Shown: in pieces, positions 1 through 12,125 of the stretch | How the letters are laid out: every line of letters begins with the position of its first letter | How positions within the stretch are numbered: position 1 is the first letter of the stretch | Assembly (NCBI GenBank): GCA_025200525.1 | Contig: CM045770.1 | Location: 117,715,429 to 117,779,428, forward strand | Direction: 5' to 3' | Source of the DNA: Camellia lanceoleosa | Taxonomy: Eukaryota > Streptophyta > Magnoliopsida > Ericales > Theaceae | DNA: 64,000 bases | Notes under the pieces: model-generated | The model's database searches: none | Seen by the model: the letters and a program-made list of their open reading frames with translations, nothing else | What the model was told of the DNA's origin: nothing | Position numbers and translations under genes: made by a program

Positions 1-121
1 GTGGTTGGTCGGCTAGGGGAGGTGGCCAGTCGGCCACCTGAAGTGGCCGATGGCCATTTTTCTCATTTTTCAGATATTTTCTTAGCCAGCTGTGCCAGCT
101 GTTGTTCACTGATTGCCATCT

Positions 122-177
122 CCATATACGTGTATGGAAGGATGAATGCAAGCCTTTGGCTTGTATTTCTATATAAT
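122..177 (+). promoter_or_regulatory. LTR promoter: ACGTG palindrome plus TATA box
   Basis: A near-palindrome CCATATACGTGTATGG (122-137, one mismatch) lies upstream of TATATAAT (170-177), followed by a C/T-rich leader and a CT run near 231-248. The same arrangement occurs in the two sister LTRs, where the palindrome is perfect and contains the G-box core CACGTG. Promoter function is inferred from position. Confidence 0.6.
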
Positions 178-1935
178 GGGGGGTCTCTCCCCCATTTGAG
201 GGGTTAGAAAAATTTGTGAGCAAATTTCCTCTCTCTCTCTCTCTCTCTAGAATTCTCTATCTCTCCTTATTTTGTGCTTGAAAGTGGGAATTCCCTACAC
301 TTTTGCAAAGAGACCCTTGACCAAACACCTTCATCTTGGAGCTGAGGTTCATTAAAGCTTATTTGCAGCTCCTAAAGTTGGTTTGAGCTTAGAATTGCAC
401 CTATTTAGTGTTGTGCTTCAAAGGTATAAGGCTTACCTCATTTAAGCTTTGTTTTAGTTGATTGCTTGGCCATCTTTTTACACTATCTTGACCTGGTTTT
501 TCAGCCATAAAAAACCTTTATTTTTAAGGTTACACATGGTGGTTTAAGTCTTGTTGAGTTAGGGGTTGTCTCCTCTTTTTAGCTATTTGGCTTGTGAAGC
601 CTTTTGTGCCATCTTTCAAAGCTTTTTGAAATAACTTTTTTGGATCTTTTAACCACTGAATTCCAAGGGAATTTCAGTGGTAAAAACTTGGTTTTGAGGT
701 CCAAAATTGGAGGGGTAGCCTCCCCTCCTTGTATCTTGTTTGCAAGTGTAGATAGCCTAACATGTGAGCATGCTTTTCAACCTTTTTGTGACTCAATCTC
801 AGCATGTTTTAGCTACTGATTTGGCCTATTTAACTCTGTTTTGAGCTTTCTTGGTCATGGGAGCCTTGTCTTGTATGGTTATAGTGCAAATGCCTTCATT
901 AGCTTAATGTCTTAAGGCCTCTAACATGTTTTGGTTGAGTGGCTTGCATGTTATAGCATCATTTAACAAGTGATTTCAGTGTATATAGCTCTATCACACT
1001 CTCACTTATTTCACTCTTTCATTGCTTTTGAGGGCTGTGCTTTAAGTCTTGTTTGGAGCCTAACATGCGAGCATGTTTTTCTAACCTATCGTGCTTCAAT
1101 TTCAATATATTTTAGCCACTGTTTTGGCATGTTTTAGCTCTATCTAGAGCTGGTTTGGTCATTTGGGCTTTGTGTTGCATGCTTATAGTGTTGTGCTGTT
1201 CACTAGTTTGATGCTTTTAGGCCCTTAACATGTCTTGCACGTGTTGCTTGCATGATTTAGTGTCTTTTCGGATGCCATATCAAAATTGAAGTGTCTGCAA
1301 CCTCCTTCTATTCTTCACTTTTCAATTTGTTTTGAAAGTGGCCTTGAGCCCCTTTTTGCCTTAAGTGTGGAGTTGAGACTCTCGTGCCCAATGGTTTAGT
1401 TCTTTCGGGAGCTCATTACCAACAACATGAAACCTTTTTCATGCTCAAGGCACTTGTGGCGTAGACCCTCTTTCCAATTAGAGGACTCCCACTTTGGACT
1501 TAATAGGTTAAAGGGCTAATCGGTAATTTAAAATGTGTAAACAAAACATGACAAGTAAAACTTGAGCAAGTTAATCATGTTGTGTTGCATTGCATGTGTT
1601 TGGATTAGACGTTAATCCAAAGACAAGAAATGTGGAACGTTTTATACTCAAAGTGATGAAACGTGTCACGTTTCTTGGTTGTCGTCACCTTTGATCATGC
1701 ATGATGGGGTGGTGGTCCTTAGTGTCTCATATTGTGTATTCATTAAGCTTGTACAAGCTTGATTCTTTGGTCATCATGCATTGAGATGCTTGGTTGACGG
1801 CTTGACAACCAAGTGCTACATTCCTTTGAGCCTGAGAAATGATAAGGAGGGTAGCAGCACACACATTTCCTGCAAAATGCATTGCTTTGCCTCTATTGTT
1901 CTCTGTTACAGCAAAAACATAAGCTTGAAAAAGGG

Positions 1936-2036
1936 AGTGGCCGACCGGCCACTTGAGGTAGCCGAACGGCCACTTTGACTGGCTGATCGACTAGTTAAGG
2001 TGGCTGACAACTACTTTTTGTGGCCGACTGGCTACC
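1936..2036. repeat. cluster of GGCC-type palindromes in LTR A
   Basis: About five copies of a 14-18-base inverted-repeat motif of the type gTGGCC-GNC-GGCCAc are spaced about 20-23 bases apart, in variably decayed form (for example GTGGCCGACCGGCCAC). A similar cluster opens the window at 1-56. Equivalent clusters occur in the sister LTRs. Confidence 0.7.
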
Positions 2037-3518
2037 AGTGAGTTTTTGTGCAATTGTGTTCCTGTGTTGGAGCAGAGGTAGTCTAGAAGTTGGTACATTG
2101 TTCAGAGACCAAAACAAATGCAAACAGATGCAGAAAAAGGCAAGGCAATGGATTTTTGGGAGGACGCCAACCGAGCATGCATCTCTCCCTTGCCCGTTAG
2201 GCCATTTAATTGCTTTAATTAGTTAGAGTTACTAATTATTCAATTCGTTTTGTAATATTCTAATTAGCGTAGCGTAACTAGTTATTTATCTCAATTTGGT
2301 TTGTAATAATTAATTAGCTAGAATAGTTAGTTTTTTTTCGTGTTATAATAGCTTAGCTTAATTAGCGTAGCTAGTTAGCTCTTATTTCATTTGGACCCTC
2401 TTTTAAGAGGGTGCAATGTTGTAATATGTGTGCATGTGTGTGTGCATGTCTTCCAACCCCACGTCTTTCTCCCTTTTACTTAACCGGTTTCGATGGTCAG
2501 TTTAGGATCATTTTCAATTAGCATACCTTATGCTTGCATGTTTGCATCATTCATTTGCCTTGCATGCACTGAGGCTCGGCGCACCATTCAAACTGCATTG
2601 TCATTTCAATACTTATTTGAATACGTGTTTCAAAGCATGTTATCAAAGTGTTGCAAATACCATGATTAGGTAGCATGTGTTGCATTAGACATTTAACATG
2701 GTTAGGAATCATGTATTATTCAAACTTTGTTTTCGTTCCTAGCTTGGAGTACTAGGTAAGCTTTTACGCTTTAGCATACTTGCATGAGTGTTTGTGTTGC
2801 CATGTTTTGCATGCTTGCCATGAGGCTACTTGCTTAAATGATTAACTGCATGAATGCCTGTGGATGAAGGCTTGGTTGCTTGAATTAGAACAATTCGATG
2901 AGTGTGAGTTTTAAGCCCACTTTGCGAAGTGGCAAATCATGTTTTAAGCTCGTTATGTTTGATGGCAAATCCGCGCTTTAGCCCACTTGAGGGTGGCATT
3001 TTCAAACCCATTTTCGAAAACAAACATGAGTTGAATTCGTTCCAAGTCTTGCGACTTAGTCTATACTTGCTTGTGTGCGTCACATATTAAAGTTAGCTAA
3101 TAATCAGAATAAGAACACATGTGTTTATAAAAACAACATATCATGTTTAGTAGAGGCCGATCTTTTGATCGGGCGAGCAGGGGTGCTCATTTCAGGACCT
3201 TCCCCTGTCATACCTAAGTTCCCGAGCCGAGGCAACTTTGGTGATGACGGACATATGGCCTTTGGCACGAGTCAGGGTTTCCTAAATTTCCCAAAACTAA
3301 AATATTTAGGTGGCGACTCTGTAATCTGGCAAAGCAGTCCAGTTTTGGCATTATCGATATTTCAAAATGATTTACTGGATTAGACTCTTTGGTGTTTATC
3401 AATCTCGCATTGCACTTTGTGAGATTAGATTCAGAACCGTGACAGGAGTCCGAACTGTGGGAGACCAATTAGAGGCTCTTTGAAAGGGGGGCACAAGGAA
3501 AGTCGAGTCCACAATTTC

Positions 3519-3536
3519 TGGCGACTCTACTGGGGA
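3519..3536 (+). other. primer-binding site of element A
   Basis: TGGCGACTCTACTGGGGA begins six bases after the LTR end. It matches the tRNA-Arg-type primer-binding site known from Tat/Ogre-lineage Ty3/gypsy elements; the tRNA assignment is from memory of the family. The same site, TGGCGACTCTATTTGGGA, follows the 5' LTR of the element at 35,885. Confidence 0.75.
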
Positions 3537-4498
3537 TTTATAGAACTTGACTCGAATTCATGATATGTTGTTTTATCTATACTTTTGTGTTTCTTTGCAT
3601 TTGGATTTGCATTGGTGCGCCTAAGTCACAGTGTTTGCCATTTGCTATTCTTGAGCAGTTTGCCGGAGACTTGCTTGGAAAAGCTTGCCAAAAGGTTGAC
3701 CAGTTGCGGGCTCTGCCATGACGGGAACACAAACCTTGGATTTGGACTACGGTTGAGGTACCCTTTTTGACCAATCGACCTAGTCGCATATCGAAAGCCA
3801 TAGAGGCTGTTCCAAACTAGGACAGGTTGCTCACTCAAATGCAGGATTGTTTTTAACCACATGTTTGCATAGTAAATCCCTAGCTCCTGACGAAATTAGG
3901 ATAGGGTAACTCTATCCCCTCATAGGGGTGTTTTGGCTCTCCTTAACTAATATGCGCTTTACAGTGAAAATGTACAGGAATGTGCATATCAGTTGCAAGT
4001 TTAGTATCTGATTTTGGGGCAGAATTCAGTAAAGAGCACAATCATTCAGCTATGCTCATATCTATTCTAGTGAAATCAGGTTGAGATGCTGTCTGTTTTC
4101 TCTTTTGCAAGGTAGTCTTGGAACCATAGCTTCAGAAGGCTCCAATATCCCCCAGATACTCTGGACTTGTATCGATAGACTTTGTTAGGTCAGAATTGGT
4201 TTAGAAGCAACTTGTGTTTACCTTACTTCCACCGGTTACAAGACGAAGGAGGTTTAGGCAGAATTCACCAGTGCAGTGTCTACAGCAGTCACCCCTCAGT
4301 TCACCCGAGTCTAGTCTAGTTTGGGAACAGTTGTCTGCATTTAGCTCAGCACGAGATCAATCACCCATTCCCATGGCTCAGTATCCCCCAGCCAGTGTGG
4401 AAGAAACGAATCGACACTGTAATAGACAATCGAGGCCTTTGTAGAGGACGCCTTGTCAGTCAAATCACGGCTCGTTAGGCTGAAATGATAACTTGGCT

Positions 4499-5892
4499 AT
4501 AACAACAACAGCCACAGCCAGCCGCGACTTCTGCATCTTATACACCTCCCATGGGTAACCCGACAGTTAAAGCCACTGCTCATGCTATTAATGTCCAAGA
4601 GACTCAAGGCAATCCGGTGGAGCCAATCCCAGAACGGGCCTCTAAAGCTGCTGTCTATCAAACAGAAGCTCCATTTGAATTTGAGGTTGACCCAACTGCA
4701 CTTAAGGTCAACAAACTGGAGAAGTTATTCAAACAAGCACAGGGAGTGAACTCCATCTCGGATTTAGAGGACGGGTATACTGAATTTGCAGTTGCCTTAC
4801 CAGAGCGGTTTAAAATGCTACATATCAACTGCTTCGACGGCTCTGGAGACCCAATGGTGTACCTCCGCCTTTTCCTGATATCCTGAGGCTAATGGGTCTG
4901 ACCCCATCCCAGAAGTTGTCTCTCTTCGGTCGAACCATGTCTGGGATAGCCATAATCTGGTACGCTAAATTGGTGAACTCTGTGAAATAGAACTGGGAAG
5001 AGATAGCTGAGGCTTTTATTGCTTAATACTCCTACAACACACAGATCGAGGTCACAACTCGTGATCTCGAAGTCACCTGCCAAGAGCCAAAGGAGGGTTT
5101 TTTAGAGTTCATGACAAGATGGAGAGCAAAGGCCTCAATGATGACTACAAGGCCTTTTGACAAAGATCAGATCAGGATAATTGTTTGGAATCTGCATGGC
5201 AAATTGCTGTAGAGGATGATCGTTCTACCTCTGTTTACTTTTCCAGACCTTTATGAAATGGGGGTTCAAATCGAGGATGCCCTCAGACAAGGGATCTTTG
5301 TGGACGATAATGAGCCTTTGAAGAACAATGTTGTTCGCAGTTCCAATGTTACTACTGATGGTAGCACAGTTGCGAAATGCTTAGAAGTAGACACTATCAC
5401 CACTTCCCTCAATGGCCAAAAACTAACCACTTCAACTCAACCCCAAGCCCGAAATTTCCATCCTCTTTACATGAGTCTCTCTCAAGCTTTGAAAATGCTG
5501 TGAGAAGAAGGGTACCTAAAGCTCCTAGAACCTCAACTCCTTCTAAATCCTCTTCCACCAATATATGACCCAAGTAAATACTGTGCCTATCATCAACAGC
5601 ACGGTCATGATACGAACCGCTGCATCCGCCTCCATCATAAGATTCAGGATCTTATTGACGAAGAAACCATAGCTCCACCAAAAGGACCTCGGGCTAGTAC
5701 TGACCCGTCATCTCTACATCTCAATCTCATCCATACAGTACTTCTTACCTACAACCCCAGCATATACATCACCCCGGCCCATTTACCCAAGCCTGAGGTG
5801 TTCATTCTGGAAAGCATGGACTTTTGCATGATGGATGCACTCGAACCCCAATCATCTCAAACCCATGAACCCACTATTTTTGAGCTGATGAG
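4499..5892 (+). pseudogene. gag pseudogene of element A (Ty3/gypsy, Tat-like)
   Basis: This is the capsid/nucleocapsid precursor of an LTR retrotransposon, now broken. A Gln/Pro-rich start (about 4,499) leads to a conserved block FEFEVDPTALKVNKLEKLF, then NCFDGSGDPMVYLRLF, WYAKLVNSVK, YSYNTQIEVTTRDLE, MTRWRAKASMM and EMGVQIEDALRQG, interrupted by several in-frame stops (after VNSVK, in AFIA-stop-YSYN, after KLL, after KML). A zinc-knuckle variant follows, C-x2-H-x4-H-x4-C (YCAYHQQHGHDTNRC, about 5,580-5,625), then a tail. The copy at 37,845-39,060 is its close relative. No protease, reverse transcriptase or integrase follows: the reading runs straight into the next LTR at 5,893 with no clear polypurine tract, so the 3' part of the interior is missing. 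Confidence 0.8.
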
Positions 5893-6090
5893 TGTAGAAA
5901 CCCCATTTTTGACCGACCTTAAGACTCAGACATCATCGTTTGTGCACGTGATGATTGCACATGTTTGTGCTTGTTTCGAGCGCTCGAAGGTCTCGGCTGA
6001 GTGCCTTGTCTTTGAGCCTCTTAACACTTTGTGTTTTGGCCTTGGTTTTTGGGACAAACCTTGTTGCCTCTTGCCTTGGGGAGAAGAGGG

Positions 6091-6185
6091 CCTTGCCGGC
6101 CACTTTTCTCTCTTGTAGGCCACTTCAAGTGGCCAGCTGGCTAGGGGAAGTGGCTAGCTGGCCACCTTAACTGGCCGGCAGCCAC
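6091..6185. repeat. GGCC palindrome cluster 1 in LTR 5,893-10,180
   Basis: Repeated inverted half-sites TGGCC and GGCCA occur (for example AAGTGGCCAGCTGGCTAG, TAGCTGGCCACC, ACTGGCCGGCAGCCAC), about 20 bases apart. The corresponding clusters are at 1-56 and 44,470-44,570. Confidence 0.65.
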
Positions 6186-6245
6186 TTTTTTTCCTTTTTA
6201 GATATTTTCGGATCTTTTGAGCTAGCTGTGGCTCACTGAACTCAT

Positions 6246-6324
6246 CCTCCATACACGTGTATGGAGGGATCAATACAAGCTTGAAGCTTGTCAAGCAAGC
6301 TTTTGCTTGCTTGCTCTATATAAG
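6246..6324 (+). promoter_or_regulatory. LTR promoter: 22-bp CACGTG palindrome and TATA box
   Basis: A perfect 22-bp palindrome centred on CACGTG (6,246-6,267; core CCATACACGTGTATGG) is followed after 49 bases by TATATAAG (6,317-6,324). Downstream is a C/T-rich leader with CTCTCTCT. The gap to TATA is identical in the LTR at 43,751. CACGTG is the plant G-box bound by bHLH/bZIP factors; use here is inferred. Confidence 0.65.
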
Positions 6325-8580
6325 GAGAGCTTCCTTCCCCTTTTGAGGGGTTCAGATTTTTTCAGAGGAAAAAAATCTCCCACTCTCTCTAGAATTCTCA
6401 CTCTCTCTCTATATTATGCTATTTTGAGCCTCAAAGTGTGTTTTCTTCACACATTTGCACTAAGACACCTAGTTAAACACCTTCACTTTGGAGTTGTGGT
6501 CCCTTGGAGCTTTTTTTGAGGTCTTAGTCTTGGTTTTGGTCCAAAATTGTTGCTGAAGTTGCTGTTTTGCCATTGTTCTTCAAGGATAAGAGACTAGCCC
6601 CTTTTAACCTTTGTTTTGATTAAGTGTTACACCACCTTTGCATGCTACTTTGAGGCTGATTTTAGCCTCTCAAAAACTCTATTTTTAAGACTTTAAAATG
6701 TTGGTTTGAGCCTTGTGTGGCTAGGGGGGTGGTCCCCCTCTTTTGCTCTTTGGCTTGTTAAGCCTCTTGAGCCAACTCTCTAAGCTTTTGAATCTCCCCT
6801 TGCTTGGCCTTTTCACCATTGAAATTCAAAGGAATTTCAGTGGTAAAAGTTGCTTTTGTGGTCCACAATAGAAGGGGGTGGCCCCCTCTCCTTTTGTCTT
6901 GCTTGCATGTCTTGTTGGCTTACCAAATGAGCATATATTTCTCATTTCTTTAAGCTTTTTTCAAGCATGTTTTGGTGTTATTTTTGCATGCTTTAACTCT
7001 GATTTTGGTTGGTGGGGTCACCTCTTGCTTGCATCTTATACTTGTAGTGTAATCGTACTTGTTGGCCTAACATGCTTCATGCTTTGTGCCTCTCATCCTA
7101 GCTTGTGTTGGCTCTATCTCAGAATGTTTTTGCTATTATTTTAGCATGCCTTAGCTCTGTTTTGAATGGTCTTGGCCATGCGAGCCTTGCCTTGTAGGGT
7201 TGTAGTGTAAGTGGCTTTGACTAGCTTTGAGTGTCAAGTCTCTAGCATGCTTTACTTGAGTTGTTTGCATGCCTTAAACTCATTTCTCACATGATTTCAG
7301 TGTATATGGTGTAGTCACACTCTCACATATTCCACTCCTTCATAGCTTTTGTGAGTTGTGCCTTATGCCCTGTTTATGAGCCAATACGTATGCATGCTTG
7401 TCTAAGCTTTTGGGCCACCATTTAATCATGTTTTGGCCTTTACTTTGGCATGGTTGAGCTCTATCTAGGGCTGGTTTGGTTGTTTAGGCTATGTATTGCA
7501 TGCTTCTTGTGTAGTGCTCTTTACTAGCCTTGTGCTTTAGGCCTTCTAGCATGCCTTATTTGTGATGTTTATGTGATATGGCATCATTTAACACATAATT
7601 TCAGAGCATATAGCCTTATCATACTCTCATGTGTATCACCCTTTGATTGTGTTTAAGATGTGCCTCATGCCTTGTTGATGAGCCAATGCATGAACATTAT
7701 TTTCTTGCCTTTCATGCTATCATTTCAGAGCATTTTGGCCATTGTTTTGGCATGCATGAGGTCTATTTAAGACTGGTTTGGTCCATTGAGCATTGTATTG
7801 CATGGTCCTTGTGTTGTGTCCTTCACTAGTTTCAATGCTTAAGGACCCTAACATGCTATACTTGTGTTGTTTGCATGATATGTCATCATTTAGCATATGA
7901 TTTCAGTGCTTGTACCTTTGTCATGCTCCCATATATATCACTCTTTCAATGTGTTTGAAAGTTAAGCTTTGTGCCTTGCTTGTGAGCCAACGAGTGAGCA
8001 TGCATTTCTTGTTTTTTGTGCCTAAGTTTTAGTGTGCTTTGGCCACTGTTTTGGAGTATCTTAGGGCCGGCCATAGCTAGTTTTACCATTTGAGATTGAT
8101 AGTGCATGCCTCATGTGTAATATTCTTCACTTGCTTTAGTGCTCTCGACCCCTTAACATGTCTTGCATGCATTGCTTACATGATAGAGTCTTGTGCATGC
8201 CACTTTAGCATTGAAAGATGAGCATGTTGTTTGCATTGCATTGTGTTTGGATCGGACATTAATCCAAACACGAGAAATGTGGCACATTTTATACTCAAAG
8301 TGATGAAACGTGTTGTGTTTCTCGGTCGCTGACACCCTTGATCGTGCATGATTGAGTGGAGGCTCTTCGAGTCTTGTTTGTGGATTCACTAACATTGTGC
8401 ACGCTTGGCTTTTTGGCCATCATGCATTGAGATGCGTGATTGGCGGCTTGAGAGCTAGTACTGTGCTTCTTTGAGCTTGAGATATGATAAGGAGAGTAGT
8501 TGCACACACATTTCCTTGCAAATTCATTGTTGTGCCTTTGTTGATCTCTGTTGTAGCAAAGTTGAGATTCTGGAAAGGGA

Positions 8581-8684
8581 AGTGGCCAGCCAGCCACTTG
8601 TACTAGCCTACCAACCACTTGTACTGGCCGTTCGGCTAATTAGGGTAGCCTGCCGACCAGTTGAAGTGGCCGGCCGGCCACTTG
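8581..8684. repeat. GGCC palindrome cluster 2 in LTR 5,893-10,180
   Basis: Five spaced copies, roughly every 20 bases, include the near-perfect GTGGCCGGCCGGCCAC around 8,667-8,682. The position matches 1,936-2,036 in LTR A. Confidence 0.7.
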
Positions 8685-10589
8685 CAGCAAAATTTTGCAA
8701 AATGCTCCTGTTTTGAGGTAGGTGCAACCTGAAAGTGTGTTCGATGCTTTGAGATCACCGCGAGTGCAAACAGAGGCAACTCATGGCAAGGCAATGCATT
8801 TTCCGGGTGAAGCAAATTGAGCATGCATGTCTCCCTCCTCTCGAGGCCTTTTTAACTGCTTTGTTAGCTAGTTAATTTACCGATTTTGTAATTAATTAGT
8901 TAATGTGCTTAGTTGATTTAATTCATCTTTGTAATAATTAATTAGCTCAGAATAGTTAATTAGTTGGTTTATAATGATTAGCTTAGCTTAGATTAGATTA
9001 GCTTAGCTTGTTCATTCGGACCCTCCGTCGAGAGGGCACAATGTTATAATAAGGGTGTGTGCGTGTGTGCATGTCTTCTAACCCCATTTCTTTCTCCCTT
9101 TTACTTATCATCTTTTGCTGGTTAGTTTAGGGTCATTTCCAATTAGCATACCTTATGCTTGCATGTTTGCATCATTCACTTGTCTTGCATGCACCGGACT
9201 CGGCGCATCATTCAAACTGCATTGTAATTCAATACCTATTTGAATACATGATTATCAAATATTGCATTCATATGCCATTCTAGATAGCCGAGCCTATTTA
9301 GTTTTATTTTGCAGGTGTTGCATTAGGCATTGTTGATGTAGCTAGGATCATGCATTGATTTCTAACTAATTTTCTATTTTGGCTCGGAGTACACTGTAAG
9401 TGTTTACGCTTTAGCGTACTACATGAGATGTGTATGTTGCCATGTTAGCATGCTTGCCATGAGGCTATTTTCTTAATTGCTATAACTTCATGAATTCTTG
9501 TGGATGAAGGCTTCATTGCTTGAATTGGGACAATTCATTGATTGTAAGTTTTAAGCCCACCTTGCGGAGTGGCAAATCATGTTGTTTTAAGCCCACTTGG
9601 GGGTGGCAAAACCGTGTTTTAGCCTACTTGCGAGTAGCACTTCCAAACCATTTTCGAAAAACGAACATGAGATGTTTTGTTCCAAATCGAGTGATTTAGT
9701 CTATACTTGTATGCTGTGCACATCACATAGTAAGATAGCTAATAACCAGAATAAGAACACATGTGTTTATAAAAACAACATATCATGTTAGTAGAGGCCG
9801 ATCGTTTGATCGGGCGAGCGGAGGTGCTCATTTCAGGACCTTCCCCTCTTATACCCAAGTTCCCGAGCTGAGGCAACTTTGGTGATGATGGACACGTGGC
9901 CTTAGGCACGAGTTAGGGTTTCCTAAATTTCCCAAAATAAAATATTTAGGTGGCGATTCTAAAATCTGGCAAAGCAGTCCATGTTTGGCGCCTTTTGATT
10001 AAAATCGATTTTCCAAAACGATTTGCTGGATTTGGACTCTTTGGTGATTTATCAGTCTTATATTGCACTTTGTGAGATTAGATTTAGAACCGTGATAGGA
10101 GTCTGAACTGTAGTAGCCAGAACCCAATCCGCACCCTCTCCGAAAAGGGGGGTGCGCGGAGAGAGTTCGGGCAGTCTATAATGAGCATAATTGAAGATCT
10201 TCAGAGAACAGCGGCAGATTTAGCCTTGGCGATATTGGCTCCGTCATCAACCATATCACATGCTAGAAATTCACGCCAAAAGGCTCCCCAATCTTGGGGC
10301 GAATTGCAATTGAAAATGGCTAACCTAAAGTTATCTCAGGTCTAGGCAATGACATGTCGACAACAACTGGGCTCTGTTCTGATATATCAACCCAATCCCT
10401 TGGCAAAGTGGAGGCAAGTGATAAGAACAAGGTAGGGGCAGGCATTGATCCCCATGAACACCTTCTGTGAGCTGTTGAGGCTTTGAAATTCGAAGGACTG
10501 AATAAACAACAAGTGCTCGCAGTTGTTTCAAAAATAATGGATGACACTTTTGCTACTCACGGTGAGAGCATTCTAAATCAAGGGGCAAG

Positions 10590-10790
10590 CTAGAAAAAGG
10601 GCCATCTCAAACCCCCTAGAGCCTCGGCCTCTCTCGGATCCCCTTCCAGCCAAGCATAATCCAGCCAACTATTGTGCATTCCATCAATAAGCCGGCCATG
10701 ACACTAACATTTGTTTTCGTCTTCCCCACAAAATACAAGATTTGATTGATAAAGAGGTCATTGTCGCACCAAGTGCTGCAAAGTCTATCG
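10590..10790 (+). pseudogene. gag C-terminus remnant of element B
   Basis: The reading KKGHLKPLEPRPLSDPLP, then NYCAFHQ-stop-AGHDTNICF, then RLPHKIQDLIDKEVIVAP matches the end of gag in element A (5,573-5,690). The C-x2-H-x4-H-x4-C knuckle spacing is preserved but a stop codon interrupts it. The remainder of gag upstream is unrecognisable. Confidence 0.7.
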
Positions 10791-11943
10791 GTACTAGATC
10801 GGTGAACTTTGGGGATAATGTGACTATGTGATCGGGGATGAACCATTTGCTGATGGCGCTCATTTTACTCCAGATATGATGGATGGCACACACTATTTTG
10901 AGCAATGTGCGAATGTTGTTTATTTTACTTTCTGATTTGGGTAATGAGTCAGTTCTGTTGTGTTGTGTTGAGTTTGTCTTGTTGTATCGAGTCAGTCCTA
11001 TTGGGTTGTAGTTAGGTGATTTTGGGGGTGTTACCTCGGACATCAGTATCTTGTTTTTGTGTTTGTCTTTTACACTCTTTCTTTTGCGTTTGTTTCAGCC
11101 ATTGAAGCCAGTTGTGCTAGCAGATCTGAATGAAACGGCAGAGATTTTCACCTACTTTTTTGTGCCTTGAAATCATTGCATTGACCTAAGTTTTTCAAAA
11201 CTTTTCGAACACTATGATGAAAACAAAGAGGAAGGAATTCCTTGGGATTTGCAAAAATTTGATGAACGGAGAAAAAGAGAGGCATGCTAAGCCCTTAATG
11301 AATGAGATCATGTTTGTTAATGTAAGTACTGAGAAAGATCTTGGCTTGATCCAGATTGGTTCTACATTATCTTCAGCGTGAGCGACTAGTCGCTTTCTTA
11401 AAAGATTTCAAAAAATGTTTTGCGTGGTCCTGCGAAGACCTATGTGGAATCGCTCTTGAGATTATGCATCATAGGATCATTCTCAGCGCCGAGACTCGTC
11501 GCCTTTTGCTTTCAAACCTTGAACCTTGACTCAGAATGTTCAAGCAAACAATCACAATACAAGGCTTGTATGGCCAGATCGGAACCAACCCTTGAGCTAA
11601 GGGCAATAAGTTCAGATGTCGTCAAAGGAAGCTTGCAAAGCTAGATGAAAAGTAGCCTTTGAACTAGGGGCAAAAACGTCAGATGTGCTCAAAGATTCAA
11701 AAGATGAGTCATTTCGCAAACCAATGAAGACTGTCAAGAAAGCCAAATTCCAGAAGCTGAAAGAAGAAAGTTTTGCTGAAGAACAATTGAGTTCCTATCC
11801 ATAACACTAGGGGCAAATTTAGACCCGATTGGATGGACTCCTACATCATCAGCGAACAATAGTGATTCTCTTGGATTCAGATGGCTTAGAGATCCTATGA
11901 CCAATCAACATGGACAAAGTTAAACTTTTTCTATCCTTAAAAG

Positions 11944-12125
11944 GCTCGCTGGGCTGAAAACCCAAAAGGACGACCTAGGAAAAAGTTAGAGCAAATGAAA
12001 AAAAATGAAAACGAAGAAAAAGAAAAAGAAAAGAAAAGAACAAATGAAAAGAAAAGAAAAACAGAGCTCGCAAGGTTGAAAACCCAGAGGGGCGGCCTTG
12101 GTAAAAGTTAGAGCATAAAAGGAGA
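11944..12125 (+). repeat. A-rich tract between direct repeats in element B
   Basis: Two copies of a module reading roughly GAAAACCC-n-GGGxCGxCC-n-AAAAGTTAGAGCA flank an A/AAAG-rich tract. The same pair flanks a longer A-rich tract in the related element at about 40,200-40,400. It has no coding potential. Confidence 0.6.

Larger units (their letters stand above)
1..3512 (+). mobile_element. LTR of Ty3/gypsy element A, left end cut by window
   Basis: This is a long terminal repeat whose start lies left of the window. It ends in GTCCACA at about 3,512, directly before a primer-binding site (3,519-3,536). It is homologous over its length to the LTRs at 5,893-10,180 and 43,751-47,805: all share GGCC-rich palindrome clusters, an ACGTG palindrome followed by a TATA box, a CT-rich leader, a block rich in TAATTAATTAG, and a conserved end containing GGTGGCGACTC. 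Long stretches resemble each other only loosely, so the copies are old. Orientation is plus, from the PBS and the downstream gag. No protein-coding gene is supported inside it. Confidence 0.8.
5893..10180 (+). mobile_element. complete ~4.3-kb LTR (3' of element A and/or 5' of element B)
   Basis: It starts TGTAGAAACCCCATTTTTGAC, matching the starts at 35,885 and 43,751 (TGTAGA-x-ACCCC), and ends around GTCTATA at 10,180, where element A has GTCCACA. It shares the whole order of landmarks with the other LTRs: GGCC clusters, CACGTG palindrome, TATA box, TTAATTAGCT block, and the block beginning GTAGAGGCCGATC with GGTGGCGA. It is preceded by gag of element A and followed by an interior resembling that of the 35,885 element. 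The simplest reading is one LTR shared by two family members in tandem. No PBS is recognisable after it, so a boundary rearrangement is possible. Confidence 0.7.
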
